From the NCBI GenBank assembly GCA_000196815.1, contig FP929003.1, positions 3,309,501 through 3,373,500 on the forward strand: 64,000 nt of DNA. Direction: 5' to 3'. Made by a program: the position numbers and the translations under genes. Of this stretch, positions 7,188 through 16,606 are shown one piece after another. This stretch comes from Nitrospira defluvii (lineage in GTDB: Bacteria > Nitrospirota > Nitrospiria > Nitrospirales > Nitrospiraceae). Every line of letters begins with the position of its first letter. The first letter of the stretch is position 1. The notes under the pieces are model-generated. The model was not told where the DNA came from and did not search any database. It worked only from the letters and a program-made list of their open reading frames with translations.

Positions 7188-8723
7188 CTATTTCGGATTG
7201 ACGGCTACGAACAGATTGTTCCCCTGCCGACTCAGCAAGAGCACAACCATTTCGTCTTTCTTCACCTTGGCTGACGCCTTTTGATACTCCTCAAGGCTCT
7301 TGACCACTTCGTGGTTGACCTCTTGAATGACGTCGCCACGCTGTAACCCGGCGGACTCGGCAGCGCTGCCGGCCTCAACCGAGCTGACCACCACGCCGCT
7401 CGTTTTTGCAGGAATATTCAACTGGCTCTGCATCGCGGCATCAAGCATCTGGACGCGCAAGGATGCCAGAACATTGTCCGGCGGTTTCACAGTTTCAGTC
7501 TGAGGCGCGGCAGGGCCCGGCTCCCTCTTGGCAAGCACTTCATCCGAAGGCCGCTCAGCCACCTTGACCTTCAAGATCTGCTCTTTGCCTTCGCGCAAAA
7601 TCTTGATGTCGGCGTCTTTCCCGACCCCCATGCGTGCCACTAGGTTCCGCAATTGGCTGACGCTCTGTACCTCTTTACCATTGAAGGCAATGACCACATC
7701 GCCGCGCCGCATGCCGGCCGAATGGGAGGGCCCATTCTCGTTCACGTCGCTGATGAGCACGCCTTTGCGCTGCTCCGGCAACTTGAAGGACTTCGCCAGC
7801 GCCGGGGTAATTTCCTGAATGGCCACGCCCATCCATCCGCGCACCACTTTGCCGGTCTTCGTCAAACTCTCAACGATATCGGTCGCGATGCTGCTCGGAA
7901 TGGCAAAGCCGATGCCCTCGGATCCGCCGGTGCGGGAGAAGATCGCCGTGTTAATGCCGATCAACTTACCCTCCATATTGACCAGGGCGCCGCCGGAATT
8001 CCCAGGATTGATGGCCGCATCGGTTTGAATAAAGTCTTCGTAATCGGCGATGCCCACGTTCCCGCGTCCCAGGGCGCTGATAATGCCCAGGGTCACGGTT
8101 GAACTCAGTCCGAACGGGCTGCCCACCGCAAGCACCAGGTCCCCGACATGCAGTTCATCATAATCGGCCCACTTCATGGACGCGAGATCTTTGGCTTCAA
8201 TCTTGATGATGGCCAAATCCGTCTTCGGATCGGTTCCGATGATCTTGGCGGGAAATTCACGACGGTCCGACAGGGTCACGGTGATTTGGGTCGCGCCTTC
8301 AACCACGTGGTTATTGGTGACGATATACCCGTTCGGATCGAGGATCACACCGGATCCGGCACTCTGCTCGGGGCGATGAGGGCCACCACCCGGAGGGCCG
8401 GGAGGTCCACCGGGACCACCTGGCGGTTCCATACCGGGCGGCTCATCACCGGGTCCGGGAGGTGGGCCACCGAATGGTCCGCCCGGAGGAAGCTGACGAC
8501 GGCCTTCACGACGACCTTCCCCTCCACCGGTGACGGCAATGTTGACGACCGCAGGCGTGACCGCCTTGACGATTTCTGAGAATCCCTGCGCAAACGCCGG
8601 GGGGACACCCGCCGCCTGAGCCTGAGACCCGGGCTGCATTCCGCCGACTAAAAGCGTGGCAGCAATCATAGGGATCCCTGCCAGTACGGACAGCACTTTC
8701 CTGCGCCGATGTCGATACGTCAT
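7188..8723 (-). CDS. HtrA/DegP-family periplasmic serine protease
   Basis: A 511-residue Do-type protease/chaperone. It has a signal peptide (residues 1-37), a trypsin-like domain with the triad H139, D169 and S243 (motifs TNNHVV, DPKTDLAI, NPGNSGGAL), and two PDZ domains. A Gly/Pro-rich segment of about 50 residues (66-118) sits between the mature N-terminus and the protease core. It is longer than the usual LA-loop region and may be a flexible tether. ATG 8723 is preferred over 8771 because GAGGAG lies six bases upstream. It likely clears misfolded periplasmic proteins. A sigma70-like promoter is visible at 8784-8813. Confidence 0.94.
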   Translation of the reverse strand: MTYRHRRRKVLSVLAGIPMIAATLLVGGMQPGSQAQAAGVPPAFAQGFSEIVKAVTPAVVNIAVTGGGEGRREGRRQLPPGGPFGGPPPGPGDEPPGMEPPGGPGGPPGPPGGGPHRPEQSAGSGVILDPNGYIVTNNHVVEGATQITVTLSDRREFPAKIIGTDPKTDLAIIKIEAKDLASMKWADYDELHVGDLVLAVGSPFGLSSTVTLGIISALGRGNVGIADYEDFIQTDAAINPGNSGGALVNMEGKLIGINTAIFSRTGGSEGIGFAIPSSIATDIVESLTKTGKVVRGWMGVAIQEITPALAKSFKLPEQRKGVLISDVNENGPSHSAGMRRGDVVIAFNGKEVQSVSQLRNLVARMGVGKDADIKILREGKEQILKVKVAERPSDEVLAKREPGPAAPQTETVKPPDNVLASLRVQMLDAAMQSQLNIPAKTSGVVVSSVEAGSAAESAGLQRGDVIQEVNHEVVKSLEEYQKASAKVKKDEMVVLLLSRQGNNLFVAVNPK

Positions 8724-8783
8724 GTGTACTCCTCTGGAAGCCTGAAAATGAGGGACCATCCTCCGCGCCATCGTGAACGAATC

Positions 8784-8813
8784 ATTCTACACTAATCACA
8801 GAATCGCCTTCAA
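8784..8813 (-). promoter_or_regulatory. Sigma70-type promoter of htrA
   Basis: On the minus strand the -35 box TTGAAG (8808-8813) is followed after 18 bp by the -10 box TAGAAT (8784-8789). It lies about 60 bp upstream of the htrA ATG, in the only sizeable gap before the minus-strand gene chain that ends at the left edge. Confidence 0.55.
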
Positions 8814-8852
8814 AGAGGAAAAAGCAGGGCCCCTTCCGCCGGTGAACAGGAG

Positions 8853-9626
8853 TCATGACCCAGGCAGGGCGGCCAACTCCAGCTCCCGCTGTTCGATCCA
8901 GGCTCGCTCCAGATTCCCGGCCAATCGCGTCGCCGCCTGTTCCATCGACACCACACGAAGCGTCACAGGGGCGCCTTCATGGGATGGCGGCCAGATGCGT
9001 CGCTCCGGATTCTGCGGTCGCAGATAAATCACCGGATACCACTGCGAAATCCCAGGCGCCGTGGGGCTGTCCAACGTTGCCATGGCTCGCCCCTCCGCAC
9101 GGAGAAGCTGCCGACCTGTTCGTCCATCAAGGAAGGCGGCCTCCGCGAGGGACCAATTGTCGCGACGGAATCCGGGCTGCAGGTGGGTCGTCCTGCCGAG
9201 GAACAGCGATACCGGATACTCCTGCTCCGTACTCGAAAGTATCACGACCAGAACATAATCCACCCCCTGCTGCCCGGCGAGGTCGATCCAATTCGGAGGA
9301 GGCGCTCCCACCGAAATCTCACCCAGATTCACCACTCGTTCAATGACAATGGGGAAACCCCGATTGACCTGCCCCTTGAGCGCCTCGGCCAGTCTTGCCT
9401 GAGCTTCTTCAGGCAAGCCCGGGGCGGCCTCCTGAGCCGAACGATCGGCCAGTACGACCAGCGCGGTTCGAAGCGGGCGCCGCACCGGAAGTCCGGGGCT
9501 TGCTGATTCGTCCGCCACGACAGGGGTGACATACTGGCTTAACCGGCTGGGTGGAATCGCCACGGCGCACCCGGCAAGCACCAACGCCACAAGCAACCAC
9601 ATGAACTGGTACTGTGTCCGCCTCAT
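8853..9626 (-). CDS. Lipoprotein of unknown function
   Basis: A 257-residue exported lipoprotein. The signal peptide ends in lipobox LAGC with C20 as the lipidation site, and ATG 9626 is preceded by AGGAGG at ideal distance. The mature protein contains a region (about residues 50-200) with alternating hydrophobic strands, including a stretch VDYVLVVILSS. This resembles the small beta-alpha domains of outer-membrane-associated lipoproteins, but I do not recognise the family. It lies upstream of htrA on the same strand and divergent from the glycosyltransferase. Confidence 0.75.
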   Translation of the reverse strand: MRRTQYQFMWLLVALVLAGCAVAIPPSRLSQYVTPVVADESASPGLPVRRPLRTALVVLADRSAQEAAPGLPEEAQARLAEALKGQVNRGFPIVIERVVNLGEISVGAPPPNWIDLAGQQGVDYVLVVILSSTEQEYPVSLFLGRTTHLQPGFRRDNWSLAEAAFLDGRTGRQLLRAEGRAMATLDSPTAPGISQWYPVIYLRPQNPERRIWPPSHEGAPVTLRVVSMEQAATRLAGNLERAWIEQRELELAALPGS

Positions 9627-9819
9627 CGCAACCTCCTGGCCAGAGAGCTACGCCTGGGCACCTACAGTCTGTGAGATTACGATCACCCCCGGTCGATGGC
9701 TCTGTCAAGGCCCTGTACCCACGGCTTGCATTTCGCCCCTCGGTCAGATACCGTGGGCCACCATTCGCCTTCAACAGACGGATCGGTCCCGTCACACTCC
9801 GACACGAGGCTGTCCCAAC

Positions 9820-10635
9820 GTGACACCGTGCTCGACTCAGACGCCTTCTCTTTCGATCATCATCCCGGCCTATAACGAGGCGCGACGCCTTCCACTCTGC
9901 CTGGAACGAGTCATTGCCTACCTCGATCAGCGCGGCCGGACCTATGAAGTCCTCGTCGTCGATGACGGCAGCCACGACCAGACCGCGCAGGTCATCGAGT
10001 CGGTGGCCCATCGCTGCCCGCAGGTGCGACTCATTCGGTTGACCGGCAACATGGGGAAGGGCGCCGCCGTCCGCCGTGGCATGCAGGCCGCCCGAGGCAC
10101 CTATCAGTTGTTTGCGGACGCGGATGGGGCCGCACCGATCGAGGAACTCGCGCGGCTGGAATCGGCGCTCCTGGCCGGAGCGGATCTCGCCATCGGATCA
10201 CGGGCGCTGGCGTCCCACGATCCCACCTTCACCGTCCGGGCACGATGGCATCGAAGCCTGCTGGGAACTGTTTTCAATAACATCGTGCAGCGCCTGGGTC
10301 TTCGCGATATCGCCGACACTCAATGCGGATTCAAGTTGTTTCGTCGATCGATCGCGCAGGACCTGTTTTCGGTCGCCTACGTCGACGGCTATGCATTCGA
10401 CCTGGAACTGCTCTACGTCGCGCGACAGCGTGGCTACCGGCTTGCGGAAGTCCCCATCAATTGGATCGACCAGCCGGGCTCGAAAGTCCGCCCCTGGCGC
10501 GACGGGTTCGTCATGCTGCAAGAACTCCTGGCCATCCGGAAGCGAGACGCGCAAGGACTCTACGAGCCCCGTCTCCGTCCCGCACCAAGTGCCGTCGAAC
10601 CGGCCCTAGCGTCCGTCGAACCCACCCATTCTTAG
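9820..10635 (+). CDS. Family 2 glycosyltransferase, dolichyl-phosphate-glucosyltransferase-like
   Basis: A GT-A-fold glycosyltransferase of about 271 residues. It shows SIIIPAYNEARRL near the N-terminus, VVDDGSHD, the metal-binding DADGAAPIEEL, and DTQCGFKLFRR. This set is typical of enzymes that move a sugar from a nucleotide donor to a polyprenyl-phosphate carrier (Alg5/DPM1-like). The frame is open from 9526, but those codons overlap the divergent lipoprotein and are not homologous. GTG at 9820 begins just before the conserved core and has CGAGG about ten bases upstream. It faces a GT-C-like membrane protein, so the two may act in one glycan pathway. Confidence 0.85.
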   Translation: MTPCSTQTPSLSIIIPAYNEARRLPLCLERVIAYLDQRGRTYEVLVVDDGSHDQTAQVIESVAHRCPQVRLIRLTGNMGKGAAVRRGMQAARGTYQLFADADGAAPIEELARLESALLAGADLAIGSRALASHDPTFTVRARWHRSLLGTVFNNIVQRLGLRDIADTQCGFKLFRRSIAQDLFSVAYVDGYAFDLELLYVARQRGYRLAEVPINWIDQPGSKVRPWRDGFVMLQELLAIRKRDAQGLYEPRLRPAPSAVEPALASVEPTHS

Positions 10636-10653
10636 CAGCCCCGTTCACCCGAA

Positions 10654-12195
10654 TCATCCCCTCCGCCGCACGATTACCACCTTGGCATCGGCATAGATCG
10701 TCCTCCAGGCATGATGCGCCTCCACGGCCAGCGCGAGCGCGCTGCCCCGCTGGATCAGCCCCCAATCGACTGCGTACCGATCCAGCACCGCCAATTGAGG
10801 TGCGTCTTCGCGATTCAGGTCCGCATAATCCTGAAAGATGCGTCGGTCGCCGATCCGCCAGGCCGGCATACGACCATCAATGAATATTTTCTCGCCGGGA
10901 AGGTGCCAGAGCAGAAACCCGCCGTATCCGTAATCGTTATACAGCCTAGTTCCCGCATCCTGCCGATGGCTCCGGATCCATCGCACCGCTTCAATCGGAT
11001 AGTCCGTCTGTTCCAGATACACGTCAGGCGACTTCCCCGATAACCAGACATGCTCCAGATGTTCGCTCCCCAACGCATAGAGGACACCGGCCGTCCCAAT
11101 GGTCAACAGGAGCAGAGCCGTCGCAACCTGTGTCTTCAGAATCGGTACCCACCGAACGCACGAGGCCACCGCAAGTGCGAGCAACTCCGCCACCAGCGGG
11201 AGGCTCACGATCAGGAACAGCGTGACGTTCCGCCAATGCCGTAGCGACAGCCCCAACATGAGCAGCAGCAGGGCCCATCGAACCGGTTCCACCCGGCGAT
11301 ACCATCCGGCCATCAAGCACACCAGCCCGGCCAGATACATCCCGTAGGCCTTCCCCGCCCACCCCTCGAAAGACACTGGCTGCCATTCCCGTAACGTCTC
11401 GATCATGAACTGATCGGTCAGGGATGCATAAATCTCCTGATAGAGACGCCATCCATAGGGATTCAGGAAGGTGACCACCACCGCAATACCCAGCGCGATC
11501 GCACAGCGACGAAGATCCTCCCAATTGAGCACCGGTTCATCGAGCGAGGCCGCGACCGCCGGCCATGCGGCGCCGAGCTTCAACATGAACGAGAGGCACA
11601 CCAACACACCGGACAGAAACAGTCCTGCCGTAAACCCGCCATGCAGGTTCGCCCAGAGCAGGAACAACGGGGGCAATCCCCAGACCCATGCCCGCCGTCC
11701 ATCCTGAATGTGACGCCATCCCCACAACAGAATCGCGACGCCGAGCAGACTGACCAATTGCGTGCGCGCGCCTAGAAAGGGTAATGCCACCCAAAGGCTC
11801 GCCACCATGGCCACCAAGCGATACGTCCGATGCACTCCGGCCTGCGATGCTGCCACCCACCAGGCGAGCGCCGTCACGCCACCAAAAAACAGGATCAGAC
11901 CCAGACCACTCAACGGGTCCATCACGCGGTAGATCACCGCCAGCAGGCCATCGGTCAACCAGGCATGCTCGATCCAATGCCAATCCGGCATGGTGTGGGA
12001 GTAGGGATCGGTTTCCGGCAACCGCCAGCCCTGGGCGATCAAATCCAGCCCGGCGCGCAGATGCCATCCCAGGTCCGGCTCTACCAGCGGCTGCAGCGTA
12101 AGATTCAGAATGAAGCCGACCAAAAGACAATCGAGCAAGAGCACTATCAGGCGATGAGGGGAAGGACCTGAAAAACGAACCGGTTCAGCAGGCAT
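10654..12195 (-). CDS. Polytopic membrane protein, GT-C glycosyltransferase-like
   Basis: A 513-residue protein with roughly ten hydrophobic segments and a C-terminal soluble portion of about 120 residues. The first periplasmic loop has the sequence type EPDLGWHLRAG ... ETDPYSHT ... WLTDGLL. This is common in a broad group of bacterial GT-C-like membrane proteins that are usually annotated as hypothetical. The soluble end contains GYGGFLLWHL and FIDGRM. Its ATG overlaps the end of the carbamoyltransferase by 11 bp, so the two are probably translationally coupled. Function in surface-glycan assembly is inference from neighbours. Confidence 0.7.
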   Translation of the reverse strand: MPAEPVRFSGPSPHRLIVLLLDCLLVGFILNLTLQPLVEPDLGWHLRAGLDLIAQGWRLPETDPYSHTMPDWHWIEHAWLTDGLLAVIYRVMDPLSGLGLILFFGGVTALAWWVAASQAGVHRTYRLVAMVASLWVALPFLGARTQLVSLLGVAILLWGWRHIQDGRRAWVWGLPPLFLLWANLHGGFTAGLFLSGVLVCLSFMLKLGAAWPAVAASLDEPVLNWEDLRRCAIALGIAVVVTFLNPYGWRLYQEIYASLTDQFMIETLREWQPVSFEGWAGKAYGMYLAGLVCLMAGWYRRVEPVRWALLLLMLGLSLRHWRNVTLFLIVSLPLVAELLALAVASCVRWVPILKTQVATALLLLTIGTAGVLYALGSEHLEHVWLSGKSPDVYLEQTDYPIEAVRWIRSHRQDAGTRLYNDYGYGGFLLWHLPGEKIFIDGRMPAWRIGDRRIFQDYADLNREDAPQLAVLDRYAVDWGLIQRGSALALAVEAHHAWRTIYADAKVVIVRRRG

Positions 12196-13918
12196 GATTC
12201 GGGATGGCCGATGGAGATGATCTGCCCACCAGTAGATTGCCGAGGACTAACCACTCCACCTGAGTCCGCTGAAAACAGCGCACCGCATCTTCGGGCGTAC
12301 AAACGATCGGCTCCTGCACATTGAACGACGTATTCAGCAGCACCGGAACACCCGTGAGTCGTCCGAACGCTGCCAGAAGATCATAAAACCGCTGATTGGC
12401 TTCACGCGTCACCGTCTGAACCCGGGCCGTACCATCGACGTGCGTGACGGCCGGAAGGAGTCCTTTCGCCGAGGCCTTCACCCGCACAGTGAACTGCATG
12501 TAGGGCGATGGTGCCGGCAGCTCAAAAAATTCCTGTGCCCGATCAGCCAGCACCGAGGGGGCGAAGGGTCGAAACGACTCCCGGCATTTTACTTTGCTGT
12601 TGATCAACTCCCGCATGTCTTCCCGCCGCGGATCCGCCAGCAAACTGCGATTGCCGAGCGCGCGAGGCCCCCACTCCATCCGGCCTTGATACCAGAAGAC
12701 GAGACACCCCCGCGTCAGCTCGGCGGCAACCCGCTCGTACAGCTGTGCATCCATCAGGGACTCGGCCACCAGGCCTGCTTGCGACAGCGCTGCCCGACAA
12801 GCAGCTTCATCGAATTGTGGCCCCAGGTACGCATCGGGCAAGCGACACCTTCCCGCCTCTCCTTCACGCCTCGCCGTCCACCACAAGGCCGCCCCAAGCG
12901 CCGCACCAGAATCGCCTGCGGCCGGCGGCACATAGACCTCCTTAAACCCGAGTTCGGCGCGCAGCCGCCCATTGGCCACACAGTTATAGACAACCCCGCC
13001 TGCCAGACAAAGCGACTCTGCCTGCGTGAGGGAGCGTAAGTGGCGGCCGAGATGCAGCAACGTTTCCTCCAGAACCGCCTGGGCACTGGCAGCCAGATCG
13101 CGGTGCCGTTGGGTGATGTCATCGGTCGAACGCCGCGGCGAGCCGAACAGCCGAACGAATTCCTCCACAAAGGAGCCGGCTCTGGCGAGATGAAAATCGA
13201 GCAATCGGACATTCACTTCAAATCGACCTCGGGACAGCAGTCGCACAATGTTCTGACGCAAGACGGGAGCAAACGTCGGCTCCCCGGATGACGCCAGGCC
13301 CATCACAATGTATTCATCCTGGTCGGGGCGAAACCCGAGAAAGGCCGTCATCGCCGCATAGAACTGCCCGAGCGAATGGGGAAGCGGGGTGCGATCCAGC
13401 ACGGTGATCCGACTCCCCTCACCCGTCGCCATCAGGGTGGTATCGGCTTCAGACGCGCCATCCACCACGAGAATCGCCGATCGCTCGAAAGGCGACACCA
13501 GAAACGAACTGGCGGCGTGGCACATATGGTGATCGAGAAAGACCGGTTGGATTGCGCCGACATCCACGCGCCTCGTCAGTTCCTCCCGCAAGCGGAACAG
13601 TTCCAGCCACTCCCGGCTGACTCGCTCCACTGAGCGAGCGCCTTTCACTCGAAACAGTTGCGGGGACCGTATCATCGCCGTCAGGGCGAGCCACGCGCGC
13701 CGCCCGACCTGCCAATATTTCCAAGGGACGGCAATGGCTTCGATATCGCGAAGTGCGGCTCCAGCCTCATGCAGGCAATACCGCATCGCCTGCACCGGCA
13801 GCGCCGTCACGTGCTTCCGACGAACGAAACGCTCCTCTTCCGCCGCCGCCACAATGCGACCGTCAGAAACAAGCGCCGCCGCCGCATCTCTCATATTGGA
13901 AAGGCCCAACACCAACAC
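12185..13918 (-). CDS. NodU/CmcH-family carbamoyltransferase
   Basis: A 577-residue cytoplasmic enzyme that transfers a carbamoyl group from carbamoyl phosphate, by way of carbamoyl-AMP, to a hydroxyl of a sugar or metabolite. The N-terminal domain shows EERFVRRKHVTALP and DHHMCHAASSF with the metal-binding His residues, then VVDGASEADTT. The central part has LCLAGGVVYNCVANG, and the C-terminal domain has GRMEWGPRALGNRSLLADPR. The start is a GTG at 13918 directly before the first conserved strand (VLVLGLSNMRDAA); longer starts give non-homologous Arg-rich sequence overlapping the divergent gene. Coupling to a GT-C-like protein suggests glycan decoration. Confidence 0.88.
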   Translation of the reverse strand: MLVLGLSNMRDAAAALVSDGRIVAAAEEERFVRRKHVTALPVQAMRYCLHEAGAALRDIEAIAVPWKYWQVGRRAWLALTAMIRSPQLFRVKGARSVERVSREWLELFRLREELTRRVDVGAIQPVFLDHHMCHAASSFLVSPFERSAILVVDGASEADTTLMATGEGSRITVLDRTPLPHSLGQFYAAMTAFLGFRPDQDEYIVMGLASSGEPTFAPVLRQNIVRLLSRGRFEVNVRLLDFHLARAGSFVEEFVRLFGSPRRSTDDITQRHRDLAASAQAVLEETLLHLGRHLRSLTQAESLCLAGGVVYNCVANGRLRAELGFKEVYVPPAAGDSGAALGAALWWTARREGEAGRCRLPDAYLGPQFDEAACRAALSQAGLVAESLMDAQLYERVAAELTRGCLVFWYQGRMEWGPRALGNRSLLADPRREDMRELINSKVKCRESFRPFAPSVLADRAQEFFELPAPSPYMQFTVRVKASAKGLLPAVTHVDGTARVQTVTREANQRFYDLLAAFGRLTGVPVLLNTSFNVQEPIVCTPEDAVRCFQRTQVEWLVLGNLLVGRSSPSAIPNHAC

Positions 13919-14077
13919 GATGGATCCGCGTCCCTTCCGGTCATGATCCGACACACAGGCGGCGGTAGAATAAACGAGGCCTGTACGCGTCGCAAGCCGC
14001 GCCGGCATTCGGTTGCAATGCCCCCTCCTTTCCTGTACCGTTCCGGCTTCAAAATACGGCGTAGAGGAGGCCTCGGC

Positions 14078-15955
14078 TTGAAGACGCACCGCGCACTCAT
14101 TCTTGGAATGCTCTTACTCCCCGTGCTGGCCTCCGCAGGCTGCGAAAGTATCAAATCCCGGTTTTCCCGGCAGACGCTGCCGGATCTCGGCCCGCCGGTT
14201 CCCCTCACGATTCAAATGGACGTGGACCCGTCGCTGTCCGCCGCCAAGACCGAGTACATCGACGGCTGCGGCCGGATCCGGCCGTTTTCTATCGGTCCGA
14301 CCGTAGAAGACATGCTGATACAAGCCGCCCATCAGACATTTCGCGCCGTGGTGCTTCCCGGCAGTCATGCCAGCGCCGGAAAACCGGACGTGACGGTGCG
14401 GATACGCATGCTGGACCCTCGATTCAAGATTCAACCCGATGCGCTCTATGACCGTGCCCCCGCCGAGCTCAGCCTGGATGCCCTCGCAGAGTTCTTTGAT
14501 GCAGCCGGCGCACCGCTGGCGGAGCGGCCCTTGCAATCCACACGCAAGGAGCGGCTGCAGCTTGAGCTCACCCAGCAACGCTGTGACTACATCGTTGATC
14601 CTCTGCTTCAGGACGCGTCCACCGTGCTGGCGACGCAATTCATGCAGGAAGCCCGTGTGCTCCTGGATCCCACACATGCTGCCGCTGCCGCAGCCTCAGC
14701 CCCACCCGCTTCCGTCGTGCCCACTGAGGCCGCCCAGAAACCGGCCGGCATCGTCCCTGCCAACTCGACCACCACGATGGCATCCCCCCTGTCATTTAAA
14801 GCCACGCTTCTGGATGAAAACAGCAACTTACTTCTCGAAGGCGGCGAACGGATCCGCGTACGGGTCGACATCGTCAACACCGACTCCCAGGCGGTGCAGC
14901 CCATGACGGTTCAACTCGCCGGTCCACCGGCGTTGATTGCACAATTCCCGGCGACGAAATTATCCACGGGTACCATCGAGGCAGGCGGCTCCAAGTCCCT
15001 CGAGTTCATCGCCACCCTGCCGCAATCGCTGAACCCGCAGCAGGCGGAATTTCAGGTCTCCCTGGCAAGCGGAACCGGACAACCAGTTCCCGCACCTCAG
15101 ACCCTGCTGGCCTCGGTACGGCCGACCGGCATCACCACCGACGATGTGGATCACGTTCCCGCTCCGACGACGGAGGGACAGCGATCCGGCGACTATCTGT
15201 TGTCCATTGGGATCAGCAGCTATCGCGAGCCGCATATCGGCGCACGTAAATACGCCGCCCTGGATGCCGAAATGGTCGCAACCTATGTACAGGCGCTGGG
15301 CGGGTTGCCCAAGAATAACGTGCGGTTGTTGCAAGACTGGAGTGCCTTACGCCCGGATATCGAGGAAGCTTTGCTCGATTGGCTTCCGTCAAAACTCACA
15401 CAGGACTCCCTCGTCACGGTGTACTTCGCCGGGCAGGCTGTCGTCTCGCCGACCGGAGACACCTTTCTGATTCCCTACGATGGCTCCCTGGGATCAACCT
15501 CCCGCCTGTATCCGCTGAAGGATCTGGAGGCGGCGCTGGAACGATTGAAGGCGAAGCAAGTCCTGTTCATATTCGACGGGACCGTTCTCAAAAACGGCGG
15601 TGATGGGCGCTCGAAGGTTGTGGCACCGAAATGGACGGGCACGAGCGGCAAGGTGCTGCACCTGACCGGCGCCACGGGATTCGGAAAGAGCCTGGAGTCC
15701 GACACGTGGCGCCATGGTTTGTTCACCTATTACCTCTTGCGAGCCCTTCGTGGCGAAGCAGATCTCAACCGGAACGGGGAGGTGACGATCGGCGAGGTCA
15801 CGGATTACGTCAACCGAAAGGTCCCGGCGGCAGCTCGTCATACCTTCAAGCAGGAACAACAACCGCAAGTGTTCCCTGCACGACAAGCCCCCGACAAGGG
15901 AATGGACGTGGTACTTACACGACCACCGACGATACCCGCGACCGACAAACCCTGA
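14078..15955 (+). CDS. Caspase-fold (peptidase C14-like) lipoprotein lacking the catalytic dyad
   Basis: A lipoprotein of about 625 residues. The start is a TTG at 14078 with GAGGAGG seven bases upstream, and lipobox LASAGC gives C22 as the lipid site. An Ala/Pro-rich linker (about 205-230) separates an N-terminal domain from a middle beta domain. The C-terminal part (from about residue 375) follows the caspase/metacaspase fold with LLSIGISSY, DAEMVATYV, TVYFAGQ, LIPYDGS and KQVLFIFDG. The His that normally follows YFAG is Q453, and the usual Cys after FD is replaced (GT, T502). It is therefore probably a pseudoenzyme or binding protein in the envelope. Confidence 0.82.
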   Translation: MKTHRALILGMLLLPVLASAGCESIKSRFSRQTLPDLGPPVPLTIQMDVDPSLSAAKTEYIDGCGRIRPFSIGPTVEDMLIQAAHQTFRAVVLPGSHASAGKPDVTVRIRMLDPRFKIQPDALYDRAPAELSLDALAEFFDAAGAPLAERPLQSTRKERLQLELTQQRCDYIVDPLLQDASTVLATQFMQEARVLLDPTHAAAAAASAPPASVVPTEAAQKPAGIVPANSTTTMASPLSFKATLLDENSNLLLEGGERIRVRVDIVNTDSQAVQPMTVQLAGPPALIAQFPATKLSTGTIEAGGSKSLEFIATLPQSLNPQQAEFQVSLASGTGQPVPAPQTLLASVRPTGITTDDVDHVPAPTTEGQRSGDYLLSIGISSYREPHIGARKYAALDAEMVATYVQALGGLPKNNVRLLQDWSALRPDIEEALLDWLPSKLTQDSLVTVYFAGQAVVSPTGDTFLIPYDGSLGSTSRLYPLKDLEAALERLKAKQVLFIFDGTVLKNGGDGRSKVVAPKWTGTSGKVLHLTGATGFGKSLESDTWRHGLFTYYLLRALRGEADLNRNGEVTIGEVTDYVNRKVPAAARHTFKQEQQPQVFPARQAPDKGMDVVLTRPPTIPATDKP

Positions 15956-16090
15956 AGCACCATCCGATTTCCGACGACGGCCCCGCCCGAACCACAACAC
16001 GCACAGCCGCAATCCTGGTGGGAAGGACACCATCCGTCACGCGTGCGTTCCCAGCCCAGATCTGGATGCGAGCGCATACCGCATAAACGC

Positions 16091-16128
16091 AAGGGGGCGT
16101 CGAGGATACCCTCGACGCCCCCTTTTGT
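16091..16128. terminator. Intrinsic terminator, probably bidirectional
   Basis: A perfect 15-bp stem, left arm 16091-16105 and right arm 16110-16124, with a 4-base loop, ends in a short T-run on the plus strand. It sits between the convergent ends of the caspase-fold gene (plus) and the small cytochrome gene (minus), so it can stop transcription from both sides. Confidence 0.85.
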
Positions 16129-16153
16129 TCAGCCGATCGGCCGAAACTCGAGA

Positions 16154-16606
16154 CTACTCTTCTCCACCCTTGCAGAAGCTGCGCTCGTAGTTGATGATCA
16201 TCCACGCTTCTTCTTCGTTGATGGCCGCAGGGATCAGGGACACCATACCGGTGCCTGCGCTGCCATTCTTGATCACCCAGAACAGCTCGCCGTCTTTCCG
16301 CTTCTTGTGGAACTTGCAGTTGGTGAAGTTACGCGGGCTCGGATTGAGGATCGCGCCGGCAGGGCCGTCGCCCTTTCCTTCTTTCCCGTGGCAATTGAAG
16401 CAGGTGCCTTTGCCCTCATACAGTGCCTTGCCCTTGGCAATGCTTTCCGGGGTTGAGGCAACCGGGTTCTTCATCGCCTTCGCATCCGCCATTTGATCCG
16501 GTGCAACACGGGGCTTCAACGGATCCTTTTCCTCGGCTCCCACCACCGCCACAGACAACAAGGTGACGGCCGCACAGACTCCAACTAACTTAGAAAAATA
16601 CCCCAT
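16154..16606 (-). CDS. Periplasmic monohaem cytochrome c
   Basis: A 150-residue class I-like cytochrome c. It has a signal peptide (residues 1-24), one CFNCH haem site (C69, C72, H73), and a candidate axial Met in GTGMVSLIP near 121. Two further Cys residues (near 97 and 145) could form a disulfide. Small soluble cytochromes of this kind shuttle electrons between periplasmic dehydrogenases and terminal oxidases. In a nitrite oxidiser this would fit transfer away from nitrite oxidoreductase, which is inference. The gene stands alone with its own strong promoter at 16706-16735 and a terminator. Confidence 0.92.
   Translation of the reverse strand: MGYFSKLVGVCAAVTLLSVAVVGAEEKDPLKPRVAPDQMADAKAMKNPVASTPESIAKGKALYEGKGTCFNCHGKEGKGDGPAGAILNPSPRNFTNCKFHKKRKDGELFWVIKNGSAGTGMVSLIPAAINEEEAWMIINYERSFCKGGEE

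Noticed and set aside
9674-9708. TTGACA plus TAATCT as a promoter for the lipoprotein gene
   Set aside because: The spacing is 23 bp, too long for sigma70, and no better -10 lies at 16-18 bp.
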